Notes under the pieces: generated by a model
The model's input: only the letters and a program-made list of their open reading frames with translations
Told to the model about the DNA's origin: nothing
Databases searched by the model: none
Position numbers and translations under genes: made by a program
NCBI RefSeq assembly: GCF_003751225.1
Contig: NZ_RJKE01000001.1
Coordinates: forward strand, 9,052,001 to 9,116,000
Reading direction: 5' to 3'
DNA length: 64,000 nt
Source of the DNA: Actinocorallia herbida
GTDB lineage: Bacteria; Actinomycetota; Actinomycetes; Streptosporangiales; Streptosporangiaceae
Shown here: positions 16,715 through 25,350 of the stretch, piece by piece
How positions within the stretch are numbered: position 1 is the stretch's first letter
Layout of the letters: every line of letters starts with the position of its first letter

Positions 16715-18113
16715 CGGTCGCGCGAAGGCCCGTCACCAGCCAGTGCAGCCCGTCCGGGAGCCCGGCGAGCACGGGGTCGCGCGCGGGCAGGTAGGCGAGG
16801 CTGAGCGCGACGGTCCTGGCCAGCATGATCCAGTCGAACCGCGACCACGGCAGCAGCACCAGGACGGCCCAGCCCAGTCCGTCGTACCAGGGCAGCGCGT
16901 AGGACGCGGCGAACAGCCAGGCGAAGACGAGGACGGCGGCGGTCCGCACGGCCTCGTCGGCCTCGGGCAGCGCCCGGCCGAGCAGCCAGATCAGCAGGAC
17001 CATCAGGCCGAGCGACAGCACCGGCACCAGGTCCTTCGGCAGCCCGACGTTCAGGACTCCGCCGCCCCGCCCGGCCACCAGATGCCACGGGTTGGCCAGT
17101 GAGACGAACTGGGACGCCTTCCTGACCTGGTCGAACGCGCCGAACCCCACCGCCGCGTAGGCGGCCCCCGCGACGGTCAGCGCGCCGGCCGCGAGCGCGG
17201 CGAGCCCGCCCCACCTGCGGGCGCGCAGCAGCGGCCAGGCGGCGCCCCCGCCGACCAGCCCGGCCGGGAACTTCATCGCCAGCGCGGCCCCGGTCAGCGC
17301 CCCCGCGCCGAACGCCCGCCAGACCGCGCCCGCCCGGGAGGCCCGCCGGACGCCCGCGGTGCAGACGGCGAGGGCGAGCACCGCGGCGCCGATCGCCAGG
17401 ACGTCGTTGTGGGCGCCGGAGACGAGCTGGTAGAGCAGCAGCGGGTTCGCCGACCAGAGCAGGGCGGCGCGGAGCCGGCCCGGCTCGTCGCGGGCGGTCC
17501 GCCGCAGCACGAGGCCGATCAGCACGAACACCAGCGCGTTGATCAGGGACAGCGCGAAGACCGTGCCGCGCACGGTGTCGCCGCCCGCCCAGACCGCGAA
17601 CTCCTGGGTCCAGGTGACGAACGGGCCGTAGACCGACGGCGTGGTCCGCCATTCCTGCACGGCCAGCCCGTAGGCGTCCGAGCCGAGGTCGACGGCGGTC
17701 GTCGTGTACGGATCAAGACCGAGAGCGGCCATATGCCCGTAAGAGGCGTAGTTGAGGTGGTCTGAGGAGCCGACCGGAGGGGTGACGGCGAAGGCGAGCG
17801 CGGCGAGCACGCCCGCCGCGAGGATCGGGCCGCTGCGCGGGCGGAAGCCCCGGCGCACGGCGGCCAGGCACAGCGCGAGACCTGCCCCGGCCAGCGTGAT
17901 CGCCGCGGCGAGCAGCGCGACCGCCGCGCGGGGGTCCAGCCCGGCGTTCAGCGCCCAGGGCGGCCCGCCGCCCGCGCCCAGGGCGGGCTGGACGGCCGAC
18001 GGCCCGAGGACGGACAGCGCGAGGAAGCCCCCGAGGGACAACGCGCAGCAGGCCAGCCCCAGGGGGAGGAGCAGGCGGGCCCGGATCCGGGGTGCGGGAG
18101 TGGCGGCGTCCAT
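16599..18113 (-). CDS. Polyprenol-phosphomannose alpha-1,6-mannosyltransferase, MptB-like
   Basis: 504 residues and about 12 membrane helices. The catalytic loop region reads SSDHLNYASYGHMAALGLDPY with an acidic residue placed as in MptA/MptB GT-C enzymes, followed by VYGPFVTW and LLLYQLVSGAHNDVLAIGA. The family extends mannan backbones using polyprenyl-phosphate mannose. The C-terminus is a Pro-rich tail inside the antisense overlap. The GT2 gene lies 25 bp upstream on the same strand. Confidence 0.87.
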   Translation of the reverse strand: MDAATPAPRIRARLLLPLGLACCALSLGGFLALSVLGPSAVQPALGAGGGPPWALNAGLDPRAAVALLAAAITLAGAGLALCLAAVRRGFRPRSGPILAAGVLAALAFAVTPPVGSSDHLNYASYGHMAALGLDPYTTTAVDLGSDAYGLAVQEWRTTPSVYGPFVTWTQEFAVWAGGDTVRGTVFALSLINALVFVLIGLVLRRTARDEPGRLRAALLWSANPLLLYQLVSGAHNDVLAIGAAVLALAVCTAGVRRASRAGAVWRAFGAGALTGAALAMKFPAGLVGGGAAWPLLRARRWGGLAALAAGALTVAGAAYAAVGFGAFDQVRKASQFVSLANPWHLVAGRGGGVLNVGLPKDLVPVLSLGLMVLLIWLLGRALPEADEAVRTAAVLVFAWLFAASYALPWYDGLGWAVLVLLPWSRFDWIMLARTVALSLAYLPARDPVLAGLPDGLHWLVTGLRATVMPFVLAAVLAALVGTCLARRPVPVLVRTPPAPAGPPA

Positions 18114-18138
18114 GGCGCGGGGGGCGCGGGCGTCCGGG

Positions 18139-18882
18139 TCAGCGGGGCTTGAGCCGGGAGAGCCCGCCCCGGACCGCGGGATCCCGGACGGCCAGGGCGC
18201 GCGCGACGTCCCGGAACTGGCGGGCCCGGTGGATCTGGGCGCGCAGGTCGGTGCCGGTGGCCCGGTGCGCGAGCGGCACCTCGACCTCCTTGATCCGGAA
18301 GCCGCGGCGCAGCAGGTCGATCGTCAGCGCGGTCTCCACCCCGAAGCCGTGCGCGAGTGGCTTGGCCGCCTCGAACGCGGCCCGGGTCAGGCAGCGCTGC
18401 CCGTTGAGCGGCTGGGTCGGGGTGAAGCCGGTGGCCCGCTTGATCCCGTCGCGCGAGAGGCGGACGACGAGGCCGTGGCCGCCGAGTTTCACCGTCGAGG
18501 AGAAGACGGCGATCGTCATGTCGGTCTCGCCCGCCGTGATCGGCTCGATCAGCGGGGCCGCCTCCCGGGCCGTGTCGCCCAGGTCGGCGTCGAGGAACAG
18601 GAGATTGCGCGGACGGGCGCCGTCGCGGGTGTCCAGCAGGCGGACCGCTTCGGCGCCCGTCTCCATCGCGGCGGCCTTGCCGCGGTTGCGCGCGTGCCGG
18701 ACGACGTCGGCCCCGGCCTCGCCCGCGATGATCGCGGTGGCGTCGGCCGAGCCGTCGTCGACGACCAGCACCAGATCGACCCCGGGCAGTTCGCGGGCCG
18801 CCCGGACGGTCGCGGCGATGCGATCGGCCTCGTTCATGGCCGGAATGATCACCGCGGTGCCGGTCGGCGTTTCGTCGGACAT
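18139..18882 (-). CDS. GT2 family glycosyltransferase
   Basis: 247 residues, GT-A fold. AVIIPAMNEADRIAATV, VVDDGSADAT and LLFLDADLGD give the nucleotide-sugar and metal sites. NGQRCLTRAAF and a final basic helix resemble polyprenyl-phosphate sugar synthases and related GT2 enzymes, without a membrane anchor. It could supply activated sugar to the adjacent GT-C enzymes, but the donor is not readable from sequence. Confidence 0.83.
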   Translation of the reverse strand: MSDETPTGTAVIIPAMNEADRIAATVRAARELPGVDLVLVVDDGSADATAIIAGEAGADVVRHARNRGKAAAMETGAEAVRLLDTRDGARPRNLLFLDADLGDTAREAAPLIEPITAGETDMTIAVFSSTVKLGGHGLVVRLSRDGIKRATGFTPTQPLNGQRCLTRAAFEAAKPLAHGFGVETALTIDLLRRGFRIKEVEVPLAHRATGTDLRAQIHRARQFRDVARALAVRDPAVRGGLSRLKPR

Positions 18883-18937
18883 GCCTGCGATCGTAGTGGC
18901 GTCGCGGGCGTGCGGGCCGCCCGCGGCGCGCGACACG

Positions 18938-19276
18938 TCAGGTGGCGTCGAGTGCGGGCACGGCGTCGTGCACGGTGAACACGGTGTCCAGGCCGGTGAC
19001 CTGGAGGATGCGCTGGACGGCCGGCCGGGGTGCGGCGAGTTCGAAGACGCCTCCGCGTTCGCGGACCCGCTTCATGCCCGACAACAGGACGTTCATCCCG
19101 GTCGAGTCGCAGAATTCGACCCCGGAGAGATCGACGACGACCCGGTCGAGTTCCTGTTCGCCGAGCAGGGCGGCGAGCGCCTGCTGCAACCTGGGCGCGG
19201 TGTACAGGTCCAGCTCACCGACGGCTGAGACGACGGCGTGACCTGCCTGAGATGCAGTCGAGACCTGAAGCTCCAT
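18938..19276 (-). CDS. STAS-domain anti-sigma factor antagonist
   Basis: 112 residues, a single STAS domain. VVSAVGELDLYTAPRLQQAL and VDLSGVEFCDSTGMNVLL carry the phosphorylatable Ser in DSTG. The unphosphorylated form would bind a RsbW-like kinase and free a sigma factor. A RsbW-like ATPase gene lies about 1 kb away at 20239, a plausible but unproven partner. Confidence 0.92.
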   Translation of the reverse strand: MELQVSTASQAGHAVVSAVGELDLYTAPRLQQALAALLGEQELDRVVVDLSGVEFCDSTGMNVLLSGMKRVRERGGVFELAAPRPAVQRILQVTGLDTVFTVHDAVPALDAT

Positions 19277-19440
19277 GACGGGCACACTATCGGCCCGCGC
19301 GCCAGGTAGCCAGACAGTCTTCGCCAAGTCCGAGTGATTCGCCCAGCCGATTGGTGATGATCCGGTCTACCTGCGGTAACACCAGGTTCGATCTGCACGA
19401 TCGGGACGCGCGAGACCCTCGGTTTTGGGAAGCTGGACCG

Positions 19441-19806
19441 GTGAGGAAGCAGCCCGACCGGCAACGCTCCCGGATGCGCGAACGCCTGGAGGCGATGCGC
19501 GCCCGGGCCGAGAAGTCCACGTCCTGGAGAATCCCGGTCGCCTACCTGCTGCGCCTGGTCAACCACAAAGGCGAAGTCCCCATCGGCACCCGCCTCACCC
19601 GCGAGGACCTGATCTTCCTCGCCGAGGCTCGCGAAGAGGTCGAACTCCTGGCCGAAGCCGCCCTCCGCATCCTCGAACTCCACCACCCCAAACCCTCCGG
19701 CGGCCTCTCCAGCGACCCCGAGAACCCCCTCCGCCGCTGCCGCGCCTGCATGACCCGCTGGCCCTGCCCCACCTTCCGAGCCCTCACCACCTCCCTAGAC
19801 CACTGA
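19441..19806 (+). CDS. Small basic protein with C-terminal Cys cluster
   Basis: 121 residues from a GTG start (VRKQPDRQRSRMRERLEAM). A basic N-terminus leads to a helical region (REDLIFLAEAREEVELLAEAALRIL). The C-terminus has CRACMTRWPCPTFRAL, three Cys within ten residues, which could bind a metal. Function unknown. The frame continues upstream to 19351 but a longer start lacks a good RBS. Confidence 0.6.
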   Translation: MRKQPDRQRSRMRERLEAMRARAEKSTSWRIPVAYLLRLVNHKGEVPIGTRLTREDLIFLAEAREEVELLAEAALRILELHHPKPSGGLSSDPENPLRRCRACMTRWPCPTFRALTTSLDH

Positions 19807-20075
19807 CCCCCACCCCCAAAACCCCCACAAGAACGTTCTCCACCCACCCATCGGCGGGGGTCCCAGCTCAGCCCACCAGCGATCCCCCAGCCCCACCCGC
19901 GAGGCTTCCGGCTCAGCCACCGGGATCTTCCCGCCCAGCCACCAGCGAGCTCTTCCAGCCCGGCCCCCAGGGGCACGGCCCCCAGCACGAGGAATCCCCC
20001 TGAGAGTTTTGTGAGGGCGCCCCGACGTCCGCCAGGCCGGAGGGGCGGGCGTCGGGATCCAAAGCGCCCGAACCA

Positions 20076-20162
20076 GCCGCACCCGCGGCCTCGGGAGCCC
20101 TCAAGGGCGAGCGAGGACGCGGGTGCGGCGATAAGAGAGGCGAGCGAGGCCGCGGGTGCGGC
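20076..20162. repeat. Three copies of an 18-bp element, one inverted, within a 432-bp intergenic gap
   Basis: The gap 19807-20238 lies between convergent genes and I see no gene in it. It holds CGAGGCCGCGGGTGCGGC at 20145-20162, a one-mismatch copy at 20112-20129 and the exact reverse complement at 20076-20093. The two direct copies sit in a 33-bp tandem repeat. The left half of the gap is C-rich with many short CCCC runs. Confidence 0.65.
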
Positions 20163-20238
20163 AATGAGATTGGATGCTCGAGGTGCTACCGACGGGGGCG
20201 CGACAGCACCCCGAGCTGAGGCAGACCTTAGCGGCCCC

Positions 20239-20700
20239 TTAGGAAAGATTTTGCACGGGGGTGCCCGTTTCTTGGACAAGTCTTCCGACGCCGTCCATCT
20301 GCGGGAACACCGACGGGGCGTGCAGGTGGGCCCAGACGGTGCTGCCGTGGTCGTCGCGGCGTACTCCCCAGGCTTGGGAGAGGGTCTCGACGATGCCGAG
20401 GCCGCGGCCGCCGAGCGAGGACAGGGCGGGCTGGCCCTTGCGGGGTTCGGTGATGGCGCCGCCGTCGGAGACGGAGACCTCGACGATGTCGCCGATGCGC
20501 GTCCAGGCGGCCTTGATCTGCGGCTCGGGGCCGGGCAGCGGGCGCGCGTGGCGGAGCGCGTTGCTCAACAGCTCGCTCACGATCACCGCGGCATCGTCGG
20601 CGACTTCGTCGGGCACGCCCCATTCCAGCAGCTCGCGCCCGAGTCTCCGTCGTACCGCCGAGACCCCGGCGGCTGAATGGGGCAGGTGGACGATGCTCAT
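20239..20700 (-). CDS. RsbW-like ATP-binding regulatory protein
   Basis: 153 residues with a HATPase_c fold: N box VIVSELLSNALRHARP, G1 box VSVSDGG and G2 LSSLGGRGLGIVETLS. This is the short anti-sigma-factor kinase type abundant in actinomycetes, which sequesters a sigma factor or phosphorylates a STAS partner. ATG 20700 has GGAGGAGG at good distance. The upstream gap contains CCTGGT-N5-ACCAGG at 20757-20773. Confidence 0.87.
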   Translation of the reverse strand: MSIVHLPHSAAGVSAVRRRLGRELLEWGVPDEVADDAAVIVSELLSNALRHARPLPGPEPQIKAAWTRIGDIVEVSVSDGGAITEPRKGQPALSSLGGRGLGIVETLSQAWGVRRDDHGSTVWAHLHAPSVFPQMDGVGRLVQETGTPVQNLS

Positions 20701-20867
20701 CGTCAGAACCTCCTCCATCCGCTTGACCATCTGTACCGACCGAAATGCCCCGTATGACCTGGTAAGAAACCAGGACGAAACAGCGGTCTCCCGGTCCAAC
20801 GAGTGACCGACCTGGAAGTCACGGCCGATCACCCGAAGACTTTTCCACGGCCCGCCCCGGTTATTCG

Positions 20868-22874
20868 TCACACGGACGTTTCGTCCGTCACATCCGCGAA
20901 CGTTTCACCCGCCGTCCCGGCCCCTTCGACGGCCCGGGAATCGCGTTCCGAAGCCCTCGATTCACCCTCCGGGACCACTTCGTCCGAGAGCGCCGCGTCC
21001 GGGATCGCCCCGTCCGGAAGCCCGCCGTCCGGCGATGCCACGATCGGGATCGTCAGCCGCATGCGCGTACCGCGGTTCGGGCGGGAGTGCGCGGTGACGT
21101 CGCCGCCCTGGGCGGTGGCCAGCCTTCGGGCGATGTAGAGGCCCAGCCCGACGCCCCCGAACCTGCGCCGGTCCCCCGCCTCGCCCTGCACGAACCGTTC
21201 GAAGATCCGCTCGTGGTCGCCCGCCGCGATGCCGATGCCCTCGTCGTCGATCGTCACCACGAGCCTTCCCCCCGCGATCCCTGCGGCCACCTCGATCAGC
21301 CCGCCTTCCGGGGAGTACTTGTAGGCGTTCTCCACGAGCTGGCCGACGATGATGTCGGTCGCCATCACGTCGCCGTAGGCGGTCGGGAGGTCCTCGGGCA
21401 CCGCGCACTCCAGCCGGTGCGTCTGCGACAGCGTCCGGAAGGCCGGGACGACCCGGTGCAGCAGCCCGGCGAGGTCGAACGGCGCGGGGGTCACCGGAGG
21501 CCGGGCCGAGCCCGCGCGCGAGCCCAGCAGGAGCTGCTCGACGAGCTTGCCCATCGCCCTCCCCCGGTCCGCGATCATCCCGACCGCCTTGCGCCGCTCG
21601 GCGTCGGGGAGTTCGTCCCAGCGGGTGACGAGGGTCTCGGCGAAGCCCTGCACGACGGTGATCGGGGTGCGCAGCTCGTGCCCGGTCGTGGCCAGGAACA
21701 GGTCCTTGGACTCCTCGAGTTCCTTGGCCGCGGTGACGTCGCGGAAGTCCACGACGATCTCTCCGGTCTCCTCGATCGCCGCGGCCAGCACGTCGATCCA
21801 GGTGCCGTTCGGGAGCAGGTGGGTGACGGTCTCGCCCGGGGAGAAGGGGAAAGGCAGCCCGGAGCCCAGCGCGCTGAGCGCGTCCCGTCCGGTGATGCGG
21901 GTCGCCGCGGGGTTCCACTGGCAGACCAGCCCGTCGGTGTCGAGCACCGCGATCCCGTCGGCGCTCGCGTCGATGACCGCGCGCTCGTGCGCGCGCTGCC
22001 GGACGACCTCCTGGTAGGCGACCGCGTTGCCGACGGCGACGCCCGCGTGCCCGGCGAGCAGCTCCAGCAGTTCGAGTTCGGTGTGCCCGGTGGTCCGCCC
22101 GGCGAACAGCGCGTACAGCGCGCCGTAAGGCCGGTTGCCGAGGTGGGCCATGCCGAGGGCGACCGTGTGCAGGTCGGGCAGGCGCTGCCAGATGAGGTCG
22201 GTGACCCGCTGCCCGGACGCGAGCATGACGTCCCTGCCGGACTCCAGCAGCTCGGTCACCAGGCTCGGCTCCAGGGCGACCGTCGCGCCGAGCATCTCCT
22301 CGGGCAGGCCGCGCGCCGTCACCAGCCGCAGCCTGCTCCCCTCGATCCGGACGAACGCCGCGGCGTCCGCGCCGGTCAGCTCGACCAGCGCCGCGGTGAT
22401 CCGGTCGAGGACCAGGTCGAGGTCGAGCGCGGAGTTGAGGTCGCCGAGGATGTCGTTCAGCCGACGGACGAGCCGCGCCTTCTCCGCGACGGCCCGGGTC
22501 TCCGGTTCGGCCACCGGATGGAACACCGAGACCCACCCGCTGAGCCGCCCGTCGGACTCGCGCAACGCGCTGGTGCCGATCCGCACGTCGATGAGCTCGC
22601 GCGCGCGGGTCCGCCGCCGGGTCCCGATCGAGACATGGGACCCGGCCGAGCGGACCCGTTCCAGGACGGCGTGGTGTTCCGCGGTCAGCTCGTCCGGGAC
22701 GATCGGCGGGACCTGGCCGAGGATCTCCTCGGCGGCCCAGCCGAACAGCCGTTCGGCGGCCGGGTTCCACAGGGTCACCCGGCCCGCCTCGTCCACCGCC
22801 ACGATCGGATCGGCGGCGCTCGCGAGCACCGCGCGCGCGTTCCGACCCTCATCTGGGAGCATCACGCCCGCCAT
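20868..22874 (-). CDS. PAS-GAF-PAS sensor histidine kinase
   Basis: 668 residues. The order is PAS (about 12-120), GAF (about 140-300), PAS (about 300-395), HisKA with H-box TTGHELRTPITVVQGF, and HATPase with VENAYKYSPEGG, DEGIGIA and GGVGLGLYIARRLA. No transmembrane helix is present, so it is a cytoplasmic sensor. The last 60 residues are an acidic low-complexity tail (GLPDGAIPDAALSDEVVPEG). No response regulator is adjacent, so it is an orphan kinase here. Confidence 0.9.
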   Translation of the reverse strand: MAGVMLPDEGRNARAVLASAADPIVAVDEAGRVTLWNPAAERLFGWAAEEILGQVPPIVPDELTAEHHAVLERVRSAGSHVSIGTRRRTRARELIDVRIGTSALRESDGRLSGWVSVFHPVAEPETRAVAEKARLVRRLNDILGDLNSALDLDLVLDRITAALVELTGADAAAFVRIEGSRLRLVTARGLPEEMLGATVALEPSLVTELLESGRDVMLASGQRVTDLIWQRLPDLHTVALGMAHLGNRPYGALYALFAGRTTGHTELELLELLAGHAGVAVGNAVAYQEVVRQRAHERAVIDASADGIAVLDTDGLVCQWNPAATRITGRDALSALGSGLPFPFSPGETVTHLLPNGTWIDVLAAAIEETGEIVVDFRDVTAAKELEESKDLFLATTGHELRTPITVVQGFAETLVTRWDELPDAERRKAVGMIADRGRAMGKLVEQLLLGSRAGSARPPVTPAPFDLAGLLHRVVPAFRTLSQTHRLECAVPEDLPTAYGDVMATDIIVGQLVENAYKYSPEGGLIEVAAGIAGGRLVVTIDDEGIGIAAGDHERIFERFVQGEAGDRRRFGGVGLGLYIARRLATAQGGDVTAHSRPNRGTRMRLTIPIVASPDGGLPDGAIPDAALSDEVVPEGESRASERDSRAVEGAGTAGETFADVTDETSV

Positions 22875-22920
22875 CGTCCCATCGCGAGGGCGGGCGGCAC
22901 TCCCCCGGCGCCGAATCCCG

Positions 22921-24309
22921 TCAGTCCGTGCCCCGCCGACCGGCGATCCGGCCGCACACCAGCGCGAGCACGCCCGCGACGAGGAAGGACAGCAGCGACG
23001 CGCTCATCCACGGCTGGACGGTCAGGCCGATCGTGTCCTGCACGCCCTCCCAGAACCGCTGCCACGCGCCGAGCTGGCCGGGGTTGATGAGCTGGTAGAC
23101 GACGAAGCCGCCGAGCCAGGAGACGACCATCGACCACCGCGCGGGAGCGTCCGGCGCGGTGTTCCAGCCGGTGCGGCCGCGGCCGAGGAAGAAGTCCGCG
23201 GCGAGCACGCCGAGCAGCGGCACGAAGACCGAGCCGATGAGGGCGAGGAAGCCGTAGTAGTCGTCCATGTTCAGGACGAGGGCGAGCACCGTGATGAGCG
23301 CCCCGAGGCCGACGCTCAGGACACGACGGTCCACACGCGGCACAAGGTTCTGGATCGAGAGCGCGGTGGAGTAGACGTTCGCGAACGACTGGTCGGCCTC
23401 ACGCAGGACGAAGACGAAGAAGAAGACCGCGCCGGCCGTGACCGTGAGGAACGGCCCGTAGACGCCGCCGCCTTGGCCCGCGAGGACGAGGGCGAAGAGT
23501 CCGAGGGTGTACGCGATGATCTGCGTGACCGCGTACGCGCCGCTGGCAGCGCCGAAGGCGGCCCGCTCGCTGCGCGCGTGCCGGGTGTAGTCGGCGGCGA
23601 GCGGCACCCACGAGATCGAGACGGCCAGGGCGGCGTCGATCGCGAGCCAGAAGAGGCTCCAGTCGGCGCCGAACGGCCCTCCCCCGGACGCCCCGGGGTG
23701 GGCGGTCAGGTCGGGCAGCCCCGCCCTGACGAACTGGATGTAGAACCAGACGAGCGCGATCCCCACGGCGATGGTGACGAACCGGCGCAGCAGGCGCACG
23801 GAGCCGAGCGGCCAGATCGTCAGAGCCGTGGTGAGCACTCCCGCGATGAGCACGTAGACCCAGCGCGGGCCTCCGCCGAACAGCTCGTGCGCGGCGTCGG
23901 CGATGACGATGAGCTCGAACGTGCCCCAGCCGATGAGCTGGGCGATGTTGAGCACCGTCGGCGCGTACGACAGCCGGGCGCCGAACAGCCCCCGCAGGAT
24001 CACCATCGCCGGCCGGCCCGTGCGGGCGCCGGGCACCGCGGCGAGGCCGAGCATGAGCCCGCCGACGAGGGTGCCGATGATCATCGCGGCGATGCCCGCC
24101 GCGATGGAGAGCTGCGGAACGCCGTTCTCGTCGGGCGCCAGCACCGTGTAGGCGCCGGAGAACGCGAACAGGCTGACGCCGAGGTTGGCCCAGAAGGCGC
24201 TCTGGTCCCAGAACGACAGGACCCGCGGGGCGGGTTCGTCGAGGGTCAGCGGCGCCTCAGCGGGGCCTTCGGGGCGCTGGGGGCGGTTTTCAAGCGTGCT
24301 TGAAGACAT
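22921..24309 (-). CDS. cytX: NCS1 permease, probable hydroxymethylpyrimidine transporter
   Basis: 462 residues and about 12 membrane helices of the cytosine/purine permease family. FWANLGVSLFAFSGAYTVLAP, ILRGLFGARLSYAPTVLNI and SISWVPLAADYTRHARS are NCS1 landmarks. A TPP riboswitch directly upstream shows that thiamine controls it, which points to uptake of the thiamine pyrimidine precursor (CytX-type) rather than cytosine. Confidence 0.88.
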   Translation of the reverse strand: MSSSTLENRPQRPEGPAEAPLTLDEPAPRVLSFWDQSAFWANLGVSLFAFSGAYTVLAPDENGVPQLSIAAGIAAMIIGTLVGGLMLGLAAVPGARTGRPAMVILRGLFGARLSYAPTVLNIAQLIGWGTFELIVIADAAHELFGGGPRWVYVLIAGVLTTALTIWPLGSVRLLRRFVTIAVGIALVWFYIQFVRAGLPDLTAHPGASGGGPFGADWSLFWLAIDAALAVSISWVPLAADYTRHARSERAAFGAASGAYAVTQIIAYTLGLFALVLAGQGGGVYGPFLTVTAGAVFFFVFVLREADQSFANVYSTALSIQNLVPRVDRRVLSVGLGALITVLALVLNMDDYYGFLALIGSVFVPLLGVLAADFFLGRGRTGWNTAPDAPARWSMVVSWLGGFVVYQLINPGQLGAWQRFWEGVQDTIGLTVQPWMSASLLSFLVAGVLALVCGRIAGRRGTD

Positions 24310-24317
24310 GCGAGGAG

Positions 24318-24420
24318 CACTCTCCCTACGCCGGCATTACCCGGACAGGTTCATGCGGTCGGCGACAGATGGGTCGCCCTCTCAGCCCGGCCTACTTCCG
24401 AGCTCCCGCGGTGGGGGTTG
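24318..24420 (-). promoter_or_regulatory. TPP riboswitch (THI element)
   Basis: On the minus strand the order GCGGGAGCTC, GGGCTGAGAGGGCG, ACCGCATGAACCTGTCCGGG and TAATGCCGGCGTAGGGA matches the conserved TPP aptamer core (CUGAGA and GAACCUG...GCGUAGGGA). It ends about 12 nt before the cytX ATG, so TPP binding probably blocks translation initiation. Confidence 0.95.
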
Positions 24421-24476
24421 ATTCGGCGCGAATCGTACCCCTATCCCCCAAGATCACCCCACGTCAGGGGGATATC

Positions 24477-24815
24477 TCAGGCGATGTACGGCTCCGCGTC
24501 GCCCACGGCGTCGACCGGGAGGCCCGCCCGTTCCCACGCGATCATGCCGCCGTCGACGTTCAGGGCCTTCCAGCCCGCGTTGTTCAGCGCGACCGTCACC
24601 TGGGCCGATCTGCCGCCGACCCGGCACACCACGTAGACCTCGCGGTCCTGCGGGATCTCCCCCGCCCGCTCGTTGAGCGCGCTCATCGGGATGTGGACCG
24701 CCTCGGGCGCGTGCCCGGCGTCCCACTCGTCCTGCTCACGGACGTCGAGAAGATACGCGCCGTCCGGGATCTGGAGCGCGCCGACGCTGGGAATGCTTCC
24801 GCCGAAATTCGTCAC
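24477..24815 (-). CDS. Rhodanese-domain protein
   Basis: 112 residues, a single rhodanese domain: LLDVREQDEWDAGHAPEAVH, then the active-site loop VVCRVGGRSAQ with the catalytic Cys and a GlpE-size loop. It is a sulfurtransferase acting on persulfide sulfur. It precedes the TPP-controlled transporter by about 60 bp; a link to thiamine sulfur chemistry is possible but not shown. Divergent from the SSI-like gene by 42 bp. Confidence 0.9.
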   Translation of the reverse strand: MTNFGGSIPSVGALQIPDGAYLLDVREQDEWDAGHAPEAVHIPMSALNERAGEIPQDREVYVVCRVGGRSAQVTVALNNAGWKALNVDGGMIAWERAGLPVDAVGDAEPYIA

Positions 24816-24857
24816 GGACCCATGGAACCGTGGATCGCACCCCCACGTCGAATCGCC

Positions 24858-25310
24858 ATGAGGACCTCATCGCCGAAGACCGGCGCGAAGCTGCTCCTGC
24901 TCACCGCCGCCGTCGTGGCCGCCGCCACGGCCTGCGGAGGCCAGTCGGCCGAGCAGGAGACCGCGTCCCCCAACGCGGCCGCCGCGGCCGACCAGCTCAC
25001 GATCACGCTCAAGAAGTCCCCGAGCGCCCCGGAGGAGTCCTGGACGCTCACCTGTGACCCCGCGGGCGGCACCCACCCCGCCGCCGCCAAGGCCTGCGCC
25101 CAGCTGGCGTCCTCGGGCGCCGAGGCGTTCACGCCCGTCCCGGCCGGCTCCCAGTGCGGGACCCAGTACGGCGGCCCCGAGCAGGGCACCGTGACCGGCA
25201 CCTGGAAGGGCACCGCCGTCGACGCGACGTTCACGCGCAAGGACGGGTGCGAGGTCCAGCGCTGGGAGAAGGTCTCCGAGCTGTTCGGCGAGCTGCCCAA
25301 GGTCCGCTAG
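24858..25310 (+). CDS. SSI-like protease inhibitor lipoprotein
   Basis: 150 residues. A signal peptide ends in lipobox ATAC, so the protein should be tethered to the membrane. The mature part has the Streptomyces subtilisin inhibitor pattern: WTLTCDPAGGTHP, AAAKACAQL, CGTQYGGPEQGTVTGTW and a late Cys in KDGCEVQRW. In alignment with SSI the P1 position would be Thr of CGT rather than Met or Lys, so inhibitory specificity is uncertain. Confidence 0.85.
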   Translation: MRTSSPKTGAKLLLLTAAVVAAATACGGQSAEQETASPNAAAAADQLTITLKKSPSAPEESWTLTCDPAGGTHPAAAKACAQLASSGAEAFTPVPAGSQCGTQYGGPEQGTVTGTWKGTAVDATFTRKDGCEVQRWEKVSELFGELPKVR

Positions 25311-25350
25311 CCCTTAGGCATTAACCCCCCACGCCCCTACAACCCCCCAT

